DNA from: Planctomycetota bacterium
GTDB taxonomy: Bacteria; Planctomycetota; Phycisphaerae; Phycisphaerales; SM1A02
DNA: 40,104 nucleotides
NCBI GenBank assembly: GCA_902521645.1
Contig: CABYSN010000007.1
Span: 1-40,104, forward strand
Direction: 5' to 3'
Within the stretch, counting starts at the first letter, position 1. Every line of letters begins with the position of its first letter. The translations under genes were made by a program, and so were the position numbers. Shown here piece by piece: positions 22,020 to 29,743 of the stretch. Under the pieces are notes generated by a model. That model saw nothing but the letters and a program-made list of their open reading frames with translations. It did no database searches and was not told the DNA's origin.

Positions 22020-23002
22020 CGTGCGCCCACCTCCGCGAGACCGGTGTACCGATTGAAGTGGATCCGATCTGCGTTCTCGGTGACCCAGGGCCCGAGTTCG
22101 GCGTTTCGATCCTGAATGAAGTTGACGACTCCACCGTTGGCTCCCCAGTTGGTGTAGTCGACGTCCTGCTTGGCTCGTTCCTCGTCATATACGACGAGAA
22201 ACTGGGCGGAGTTCACGAGAAAATCGCGGTCGGTCTGCCGTTGCTCGAAGTACAGGCTGTTGCCGCCATAGCCACCGGTCCCCTTGGAGACGTCGAACTG
22301 ACGATCCGAATCGAAATCGACGAAACGGTAGGAGGATTTCTCGGCTGAGACGATGGTGTTGGGATCACGCATGATCATGGTGCCGTCGCCGCTGAAGAGC
22401 ACCGCGAAACCTCCGCCCCACTGCCCCGACTGCGTGTCGTAGGTGGTGCTCGGGGCGCTGTCGCCGTTGAAGGTGATCTGGGTGAGGACCATCGGACCCG
22501 TCGCCATGAAATTCCAGAGCGTGTCTTCGTCGTCGGTGGTGACCTCGCTGATCAGGCTGAATTCCGTGTAGGGGGCGGCGACCTTGATGCCCTCTGGAAG
22601 GAGACGAGGTGCGATCGTCGGCACCGGCTGATACCGCTCGAAGTAGGCGTTGGAACTGGACCCGTAGAAGCCAGCCGGCTTGATGTCTCCGGTGAACTGC
22701 GCGACGACGACCTCGACCTGTTCGGGCTTGCTCGGATCCTCGTAGTCCTTGACGACCCGGAAGGTGACCAGTGTCGGCGTGTTCGTTCGAATGGCCTCCG
22801 AACGGGCGGAGGTGAGCGCACCGAGCACGCGATTCACTCCGGTCGAGAGCTTCACGTCACGTGACACCTTCTGAACCGAGATCACGGTCGCGACCGAGAG
22901 CACCGAGATGATGCCGATCACGACCAGCAGCTCGAGCAACGTGAAGGCACGCAGCCGTCTGAGGACATTCGACGAGGTCGACTTGCTGAAGCGCTTCATC
23001 AT
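22016..23002 (-). CDS. GspH-like pseudopilin (328 aa)
   Basis: LRA|FTLLELLVVIGIISVLSVATVISVQKVSRDV prepilin N-terminus; 4-bp overlaps on both sides. Confidence 0.7.
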   Translation of the reverse strand: MMKRFSKSTSSNVLRRLRAFTLLELLVVIGIISVLSVATVISVQKVSRDVKLSTGVNRVLGALTSARSEAIRTNTPTLVTFRVVKDYEDPSKPEQVEVVVAQFTGDIKPAGFYGSSSNAYFERYQPVPTIAPRLLPEGIKVAAPYTEFSLISEVTTDDEDTLWNFMATGPMVLTQITFNGDSAPSTTYDTQSGQWGGGFAVLFSGDGTMIMRDPNTIVSAEKSSYRFVDFDSDRQFDVSKGTGGYGGNSLYFEQRQTDRDFLVNSAQFLVVYDEERAKQDVDYTNWGANGGVVNFIQDRNAELGPWVTENADRIHFNRYTGLAEVGAR

Positions 23003-23832
23003 GGCTTCTCCGGCTGATAGGAATAGACGTTGTCCTGATGATCCGGAATCCCGTCGTTGTCGCCATCGGTCGTTCCGAAATCACCGAACCGACCATCCGG
23101 CCCGGAAGACACGAGAAGCGGCCGGCGATTGCGGCAGATGCCGAATTCGATTTCATCCTGCGTCAGGATCGTGCCGTCGGTGTCGCGGAAGAAAGATCCT
23201 TCGTCACACTCGTACCAACGACGTCCCGGGAAGATGATGTAGACCTGACGATTCCAGGGGTCCACGAATTCCTTCATGTTGAAGGTGGTGATGAGAGGTT
23301 CGCCCTGGGTGGAACCGATGACGCAATCAGCGGCATGGACCAGGGTGGGGTCCGCCTTGGCGATGATCTCGGCGCAGGCCGGACTCTGGCCGAGCACGGA
23401 GAGTGCCGCAGCGAGCCACTGCCGTCGCGGATCCGAACTGCTGTTCCAGGGATCGCAGTTGTTGTTGCGTTCCCACCCGAAGGCACCATCCTCGATGTCC
23501 CCGTTGAATCGGAGATCCCCATAGGGCGCGTAGGGGACGTCGTAGTACGCATTCACATAGCGACAGTTGGAGAATCCGCAGTATTCGTCATCGACGCCTT
23601 CGAAGATCATCTCACGACCCGCCTGCTGTTCGAACTCGACCAGTGCGGCATCGACGATCGCCATGGTCGATCGGATCTGCCGGTCCTCCGACTGCCTGAG
23701 CACGATCGAACCGACTCCGAGGACGAGCCCCATGAGCAGCAGGATGATGCCGAGCACGATGACCAGCTCGAGCAGCGTGAAGGCACGTCGAACAGGTCTC
23801 ATGATGTGGGAGCGGGATGGCGTCATGATCAT
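22999..23832 (-). CDS. GspG-like pseudopilin (277 aa) with C-terminal DGDNDGIPDHQDN loop
   Basis: RRA|FTLLELVIVLGIILLLMGLVLGVG; EFVDPWNRQVYIIFPGR resembles GspG DPWGNPY; C-terminal SSGPDGRFGDFGTTDGDNDGIPDHQDN. Confidence 0.7.
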   Translation of the reverse strand: MIMTPSRSHIMRPVRRAFTLLELVIVLGIILLLMGLVLGVGSIVLRQSEDRQIRSTMAIVDAALVEFEQQAGREMIFEGVDDEYCGFSNCRYVNAYYDVPYAPYGDLRFNGDIEDGAFGWERNNNCDPWNSSSDPRRQWLAAALSVLGQSPACAEIIAKADPTLVHAADCVIGSTQGEPLITTFNMKEFVDPWNRQVYIIFPGRRWYECDEGSFFRDTDGTILTQDEIEFGICRNRRPLLVSSGPDGRFGDFGTTDGDNDGIPDHQDNVYSYQPEKP

Positions 23833-24932
23833 TTGCCGGTCTCCACGATGTTGTCCGCGTTGTAATCGTTCTCGGCGTCGATTCGAACGTCGTCGGCGCT
23901 CTTGCCGTCGGCACCGGGGCTGAACAGCGCGTAGCGTGACGCGACGAGGGCACGTGAGGCGGAGGAGTCGCCGTTGGCATCGTTGTAACGACTGTTCACG
24001 TCGGCTCCGGTTTCGAACGAATTCGGACGAAGCGCGATGACTTCGGCGAGCGAGAAAGTCTCATCGAAGAGTCGGGGATCACGGACGTCGGCAGGCGGAC
24101 GCCGGTAGTAGCGCAGAGGGTTTCCCCAGTAGTCGAGAAACACCTTGGGGTTGTTGCCATCCGCATAACCGGCATCACCGGGAAGCAGCACTCGATCCCA
24201 GACCTGGCCGTCGGCGGTGCCGCCGCTGCCATTTGAGAACGCCATGTCCTGAACCTCGCCGATCACGGTGGCGTCCTTGAGATCCAGATAGGGACCGTAG
24301 ACCTTGCCCTGCAGGGTGTGTCCGTTGTTGCCGCTGTAGGAGACGTTGCCCAGATTGCCGGGATTTCGACTGGCGAACGGGACGCCGCTGGCACTGACAT
24401 TGCTGCCGCCACCACCGAAACGTGGATTCAAGGTGGCATTCCAGAAACCATCGGGCCCGGGGGAACGGAACCCGAGCGCGGGATGCTCCCGTTGACCGGG
24501 CGTCATGTCGGAAGGCGACAGGGTGATCGGAGGCGAAGGATTGCCGCCTTCGGGCACGTAGCCGTAGCCGTCCATCCGTCGATCGTCGTAGCCGAGCAGG
24601 AACTCGGGCAGCGAGGTCAGCGAGTAGTAGGCCTGCTGCTCCTGGAACCCATCGGGAAGCGCCAGCAGATCACGCCCATGGCCCACGCCACCGGCCGCGG
24701 TCGACTGCGGCCCGAGCACCGGCGGGAGGTACCCGTGGTCGGTCTCGAAGCGGGAGATCGCATCGTTGATCGCGTTCATCAACTGGACCGTCCGGCCCTG
24801 CTGGGCGGTCCGGGCGGCCTTCGAAAGCGTGGTGATGAGGATGCCCGCGAGGATCACGATCACCCCCACCGTGACGAGCATCTCGGTGATGGTGAAGGCG
24901 CGAGCGCGTCTGTCTGATTCGAGTCGAAGCAT
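23829..24932 (-). CDS. GspG-like pseudopilin (long form)
   Basis: MLRLESDRRARA|FTITEMLVTVGVIVILAGILITTLSKAART; VFLDYWGNPLRYYRRPP; C-terminal FSPGADGKSADDVRIDAENDYNADNIV resembles the GspG SxGADG...DADI loop; start 24932 supported by AAGGAA upstream. Confidence 0.72.
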   Translation of the reverse strand: MLRLESDRRARAFTITEMLVTVGVIVILAGILITTLSKAARTAQQGRTVQLMNAINDAISRFETDHGYLPPVLGPQSTAAGGVGHGRDLLALPDGFQEQQAYYSLTSLPEFLLGYDDRRMDGYGYVPEGGNPSPPITLSPSDMTPGQREHPALGFRSPGPDGFWNATLNPRFGGGGSNVSASGVPFASRNPGNLGNVSYSGNNGHTLQGKVYGPYLDLKDATVIGEVQDMAFSNGSGGTADGQVWDRVLLPGDAGYADGNNPKVFLDYWGNPLRYYRRPPADVRDPRLFDETFSLAEVIALRPNSFETGADVNSRYNDANGDSSASRALVASRYALFSPGADGKSADDVRIDAENDYNADNIVETGK

Positions 24933-24986
24933 GTCGATCGATTCCTTACGGTGCACGGTGGAGGTCGGTTCGCCGACTTCCACGGT

Positions 24987-26279
24987 TCATTTCTGTCCGG
25001 AGACGCTTTCGATCATCGAAACCAGCGGAAGGAAGAGGGCGAGCACGATCGTGCCGACCACGCCTCCGAGGATCACGACCATCGCGGGCTCGAGAAGACT
25101 CAGCAGCGACTGGACCGCCACATCGACCTCTTCGTCGTAGTTGTCGGCGATCTTCATCAACATCACGTCGAGGTCACCGGTCTCTTCACCCACCTGGATC
25201 ATGTTGACCACGATCAGGTCGGTGACCTTGGCGTCACGAAGCGGGTCCGCGAAGGTCTCACCCTCGCGGATCGAATCATGCACGTTTCCGAGAGCACGTT
25301 CGAAGACCCAGTTGCCGGAAGTCTCCTTGGTGATGGTGATCGCCTCGAGAATCGGCACGCCGGCCGCGATCAGGGTTCCGAGGGTACGGGTGAAACGGGC
25401 GACCGCCGTCTTCTTGATCAGATTGCCGACCACCGGAATCTTGAGGATGATCCAGTCGGTCGCAGCGCGACCGACCTTGGGTATGCGTATCAATTTGTAG
25501 CCTGCGAACAGGAATATCGGTGACAACACGATCCAGACCGCGCCCGGTATGTCCTGCCCTTCGTCCTGGCCGGCGACCCAGCGACTCGCGTCGATGAGGA
25601 ACAGGGTGAGGTCGGGAAGCTTGACGTCGAAGTCGTTGAAGATCTCCTGGAACTTCGGAATCACGAAGTACATGATGCCGGTCACGATCAGCACCGCGAT
25701 GGTGATGACCACCGATGGATAGATCATCGCGCCCTTGATGCGGCGGCGCAGGCGCTGCCCCTTCTCCATGAAATCAGCGAGACGCTGGAGGATGATGTCG
25801 AGCACGCCACCGATCTCGCCGGCCGCCACCATCTTGCAGAAGAGTCGGTCGAACGCACGTGGATGCTTCGCCATCGCCTCGGACAGGGTCGTGCCCTGTT
25901 CCACATCCTCGGTCACGCCCTTGAGGATGCGCTTGAAGCGCCCCCCCTTCTGCTGACTCTCGAGAATCTGCAGCGAACGAAGCAGCGGAAGGCCCGCGTC
26001 CTGAAGCGTCGAGAGCTGGCGGGTGAAGAGCGTGAGCTTCTTCAGGCCGACCTTGCCCACCGGCAGATCGAGGACGATGCCCTTGCCCTTCTTCTTGGCC
26101 TTGGCATCGCCTTTGTCCTTGCCTCGCCCTTTCTGCTTCTTCTCCTTGATCGAGCCCTGCATCGGAAAGAGTCCCTTTTCACGGATCTTCTTTCCGGCTT
26201 CCTGAGGAGAGCCGGCGTCGATCGTGTTGGAGAGCTCCTTGCCCGTGGCGTCGACGGCCTTGTACTGGTAAGTCGGCAT
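24987..26279 (-). CDS. GspF/PilC-like inner-membrane platform protein
   Basis: MPTYQYKAVDATGKELSNTIDAGSPQEAGKKIREKGLFP..., FTRQLSTLQDAGLPLLRSLQIL, ARFTRTLGTLIAAGVPILEAI, TGDLDVMLMKIADNYDEEVD, LEPAMVVILGGVVGTIVLALFLPLVSM. Confidence 0.93.
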   Translation of the reverse strand: MPTYQYKAVDATGKELSNTIDAGSPQEAGKKIREKGLFPMQGSIKEKKQKGRGKDKGDAKAKKKGKGIVLDLPVGKVGLKKLTLFTRQLSTLQDAGLPLLRSLQILESQQKGGRFKRILKGVTEDVEQGTTLSEAMAKHPRAFDRLFCKMVAAGEIGGVLDIILQRLADFMEKGQRLRRRIKGAMIYPSVVITIAVLIVTGIMYFVIPKFQEIFNDFDVKLPDLTLFLIDASRWVAGQDEGQDIPGAVWIVLSPIFLFAGYKLIRIPKVGRAATDWIILKIPVVGNLIKKTAVARFTRTLGTLIAAGVPILEAITITKETSGNWVFERALGNVHDSIREGETFADPLRDAKVTDLIVVNMIQVGEETGDLDVMLMKIADNYDEEVDVAVQSLLSLLEPAMVVILGGVVGTIVLALFLPLVSMIESVSGQK

Positions 26280-26342
26280 CGGTGTGGATTCCCATCGTTG
26301 TTGCGCGAATGTCCGCGACTTGAAAAAAGGTCACTGTCTGAA

Positions 26343-26373
26343 GCCCGCGTGCGGTCGGAAGACCGATGCGGGC
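26343..26373 (-). other. Intercistronic hairpin between the pilB/gspE-like and gspF-like genes
   Basis: Minus strand GCCCGC-AT-CGGTC-TTCC-GACCG-CAC-GCGGGC; a T6 run lies further downstream at 26323-26328. Confidence 0.5.
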
Positions 26374-26384
26374 GCTTGTTCCAA

Positions 26385-28103
26385 CTAGTCGTCGAGAATG
26401 GTCTCACGGACGACTTCATCGATCGTGGTCTGGCCTTCGTAGAGCGCCATCAATCCGCTTTCTCGAAGCGTGCGCATGCCATGCGATCTGGCTTCGGCCC
26501 GAACCAGAGCGGTCGAGGCCTGGCCCGCCACCAGTTCACGAATCTCGTCGTTCATCTGCATGATCTCGAACAGCGCCATTCGCCCCTTGTAACCGCCGTG
26601 ACATGCATCGCAACCACGGCCGCGATAGAGGGTGCGACCTTCGATGTCCTCGGGCTTGAGCTGAAGCTCCATGAGCTGTTCGAGAGATGGCGTGAACTCC
26701 TCCTTGCATTTGGCGCAGACCTTGCGGACGAGGCGCTGGGCGACGATCGCTTCCACGGTCGCGGTCAGCAGGAAGCTTTCCACGCCGAGGTCGGTGAGTC
26801 GCAGCATGGTGCTCGGTGCGTCGTTGGTATGCAATGTCGCGAACACCAGGTGACCGGTGAGCGACGCCTGGATGGCGATCTGCGCGGTTTCAAGGTCTCG
26901 AATCTCACCGACGAGGATCACATCCGGGTCCTGACGCAGGAAGGAACGCAGCAGCGCCGCGAATGTCAGGTTCTGCTCGGTGTTGACCTGACACTGGATC
27001 AGACCGTCGATGTCGTATTCGACCGGGTTTTCAGCGGTGAGGATCTTGGTTTCGGCGTCGTTCAAAGCGGTGAGCGCGGCGTAGAGGGTGGTGGTCTTGC
27101 CGGAACCGGTGGGACCGGTGACGACCACGATCCCGTTCGGGCGTCGAATGATCGAATCGACCTGCTGGAAGTCGTCGTCGCGAAGGCCGATGTTCTCGAG
27201 CTCGAGGCTGACGACGTCACGGTCGAGAATTCTCAGCACGCCGGATTCACCGAACATGGTGGGCAGGATCGAGACACGCAGGTCACGCCCCATCATCGCG
27301 ATGCGACCGTCCTGAGGCAGTCGCCGTTCAGCGATGTCGAGGTCGGCCATCACCTTGATTCGGCTGATGATCGCCATGGCGAGATGCTTGCGCACCGGAG
27401 CCATTTCATACAACACGCCGTCGATGCGCTGACGAATGCGAAGCTGATCTTCGAACGGCTCGAAATGGATGTCCGATGCCTGTTCCTGAATGCCGATTCG
27501 AAGAACGAGGTCGAGAAGTTCGATGATCTGGTTGTCGCCGGCCGCCTGCTCGATGACTCCGAGATCGATGGACTCGCCGCGGCTGGAGAGGGTGTCCAGT
27601 GCATCGGAATCCCCGGCCCGAGCCAGAACCTCACCGAGATCCGTCGCACCTGAGAAGTGTTCCTTGATCAACGCATCGACCTGCGCAGGATCCGCGACCA
27701 CGGCCTGAACCTTGAAGTCCATCAACTGCGAAAGGTCGTCGATCGCCCGGAAGTTGTCGGGGGACTTCATGGCGATGAGAATTCGCCGAGAGCCTTCGTC
27801 GTATTTCAGCGGCACGACGGAATACGCACGTGCCGTTTCCGGTGGAATCGCGGCAAGCGCCTCGGGGTCGATGGTCCGACCTTCGAGGTTCACCATCTGG
27901 AACCCTCGCTGGAGGGAGAGCGCCTCGGTGATCTGAACGTCGGTGCAGTGCCCGAGTTCGATCAGCAATGCACCCAGCTGTTCCTTGCGCTCCTTCTGGA
28001 GATGCAGTGCTTCGTAAACCTGCTCACGGGTGCAGCGTCCCATGCGACGGAGAATCCGCCCGAGACGTTCGCCCTTGAGTACTTTTGGATCGATCTTTGC
28101 CAT
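26385..28103 (-). CDS. GspE/PilB-like assembly ATPase with MshEN-like N-terminal domain
   Basis: GPTGSGKTTTLYAAL Walker A, VGEIRDLETAQIAIQASLTGHLVFATLHTNDA, tetracysteine CAKC...CDAC; N-terminal RLGRILRRMGRCTREQVYEALHLQ and QLGALLIELGHCTDVQITEALSLQ. Confidence 0.92.
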   Translation of the reverse strand: MAKIDPKVLKGERLGRILRRMGRCTREQVYEALHLQKERKEQLGALLIELGHCTDVQITEALSLQRGFQMVNLEGRTIDPEALAAIPPETARAYSVVPLKYDEGSRRILIAMKSPDNFRAIDDLSQLMDFKVQAVVADPAQVDALIKEHFSGATDLGEVLARAGDSDALDTLSSRGESIDLGVIEQAAGDNQIIELLDLVLRIGIQEQASDIHFEPFEDQLRIRQRIDGVLYEMAPVRKHLAMAIISRIKVMADLDIAERRLPQDGRIAMMGRDLRVSILPTMFGESGVLRILDRDVVSLELENIGLRDDDFQQVDSIIRRPNGIVVVTGPTGSGKTTTLYAALTALNDAETKILTAENPVEYDIDGLIQCQVNTEQNLTFAALLRSFLRQDPDVILVGEIRDLETAQIAIQASLTGHLVFATLHTNDAPSTMLRLTDLGVESFLLTATVEAIVAQRLVRKVCAKCKEEFTPSLEQLMELQLKPEDIEGRTLYRGRGCDACHGGYKGRMALFEIMQMNDEIRELVAGQASTALVRAEARSHGMRTLRESGLMALYEGQTTIDEVVRETILDD

Positions 28104-28480
28104 CGTCTCACATCGTCCTGGCCACAGCCGTACGTGCCCTCGAGGTTGAAGACCTTCTCGGTGCGAAGGTCCGTGACGGTGGATGAGACTCGGACCAGTC
28201 CGAGACGCCTCCAGAAAGACCGCCTAGTTCAGCCACAATGATCGGCGGATGAGAAGCGTCCTGCAAGGCTCTCAAGGCTGAATTTGATTGTGACATCTGG
28301 ATTTTATCACTCCTATACAGGTTCATACGCAGAAGACCTCGGCGCTTCCTCAGACAATTTTCCAATTGCTGAAAATGGAATCGGTCCTGAGCGACTTCAA
28401 AGGGCTTTTTATAAATTGTGACACATGGATTTAAGTGCATATGAGCCGGGCTCGAATCCAACGGAGAAAGCTCAAGGCAG

Positions 28481-28508
28481 AAAAAAACCGGCACCTTCGT
28501 ACCGGTTT
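28481..28508 (-). terminator. Rho-independent terminator of the pilT-like gene
   Basis: Minus strand AAACCGGTAC-GAAG-GTGCCGGTTTTTTT: 10-bp stem (one G-T pair), 4-nt loop, T7 tail, about 30 nt after the pilT stop. Confidence 0.85.
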
Positions 28509-28539
28509 GAAATCATGACATGGAGGGCGTGAGGCGTGC

Positions 28540-29655
28540 TCAATCCCCTGCCGATTCCTCGTCCAATTCGGCTCGTCCCACGGACCCGCCGAGCTTGTGC
28601 ACCTTGGCGGTCAGGCCGCTTGGGTCTCGACACTTGTCGATCATCTCCTCGGCGGAAATCATGCCGCGCGAGAAAAGCGTCCACAGATGGTCGTCAAGCA
28701 ACTGCATGCCGAACTTCTTCCCGGTCTGAATCGCGGAGTCGATACGGAAGGTCTTGGCTTCACGAATCAGGTTCGCGATCGCAGGCGTCACGACGAGGAA
28801 TTCGTAACAGGCGACTCGCCCGGGCTTGTCGGTGCGGGCCAGGAGAACCTGACTCAGCACGGCGATGAGACTGGTCGAGAGCTGGACCCTGATCTGTTCC
28901 TGCTGATCGACGGGAAAGGCGTCGATGACTCGGTTGATGGTGCCCGCGGCACCGGTGGTATGCAGGGTGGCAAACACAAGGTGACCGGTTTCCGCGGCTC
29001 GAATGGCGGCTTCGATGGTCTCGAGGTCTCGCATTTCACCGACCAGGATCACGTCGGGGTCGGCGCGCAACGCACGTCTCAGCGCTTCCGAGAAGCTGTC
29101 CACGTCGATGCCGAGCTCACGCTGGTTGATGATCGACTTCTTGTGACTGTGGTAGTACTCGATCGGATCCTCGACCGTGATGATGTGGTGGTCGTGGTTC
29201 ATGTTGATGTGATCGATCATGGTGGCCAGGGACGTCGTCTTTCCCGAGCCGGTGGGACCGGTGACGATGAAGAGACCTCGAGGCCGCCGGATCAGTTCAC
29301 GACAGATCTCTGGAAGCCCGATCTCGTCGAACGTCAGCAGCTTGTTCGGAATCAGGCGCAGCACCATCACCGTGTCACCGCGCTGCTTGAAGACCGCGAC
29401 ACGAAAACGTGCCTTTTCACCGAACGCGAAACCGAAGTCGGTCGAACCGGACTCCTGAAGTTCCTGCTGGTTCTTCTCGGGCGTGACGGCCTTCATCAGA
29501 ACGGTCATGTCGTCGTTGTCGAGCACCTTGGTCTTGAGCTCTTGAAGCCGTCCGTTCAGACGAAGGGTCGGCTTTCGGCCGGTCGTCAGGTGGAGGTCGG
29601 AGGCGTCCTCTCGGACGACTGTCTCCAGAAGTCGGTCGATCTGCATTGTGGACAT
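28540..29655 (-). CDS. pilT: PilT-like twitching/retraction ATPase
   Basis: MSTMQIDRLLETVVREDASDLHLTTGRKPTLRLNGRL, GPTGSGKTTSLATMIDHIN, AEDPIEY-like VEDPIEYYH, LVGEMRDLETIEAAIRAAETGHLVFATLHTTGAAGTINRVIDAFP. Confidence 0.95.
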   Translation of the reverse strand: MSTMQIDRLLETVVREDASDLHLTTGRKPTLRLNGRLQELKTKVLDNDDMTVLMKAVTPEKNQQELQESGSTDFGFAFGEKARFRVAVFKQRGDTVMVLRLIPNKLLTFDEIGLPEICRELIRRPRGLFIVTGPTGSGKTTSLATMIDHINMNHDHHIITVEDPIEYYHSHKKSIINQRELGIDVDSFSEALRRALRADPDVILVGEMRDLETIEAAIRAAETGHLVFATLHTTGAAGTINRVIDAFPVDQQEQIRVQLSTSLIAVLSQVLLARTDKPGRVACYEFLVVTPAIANLIREAKTFRIDSAIQTGKKFGMQLLDDHLWTLFSRGMISAEEMIDKCRDPSGLTAKVHKLGGSVGRAELDEESAGD

Positions 29656-29743
29656 CGTTCAGGCCGCTCTTTTCTTGACTTGGACTCGATGGGGTCAGCT
29701 TCGGTCGTTACGAAAGACCGAGATACACGTGGGGCTCATGGAT

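Noticed and set aside
25863-27653. 596-aa plus-strand ORF antisense to gspF/pilB
   Set aside because: Spans two convincing minus-strand genes and their gap; His/Glu/Arg-rich with no recognisable domain.
28287-28434. CRP-like site reading of TGTGA...TCAC in the pilB1 upstream gap
   Set aside because: Spacing between TGTGA and TCAC is too long for the standard CRP palindrome; kept only as a direct-repeat observation.
28108-28494. 128-aa minus-strand ORF in the AT-rich gap upstream of pilB1
   Set aside because: Starts inside the pilT terminator, no domain; the region looks regulatory.
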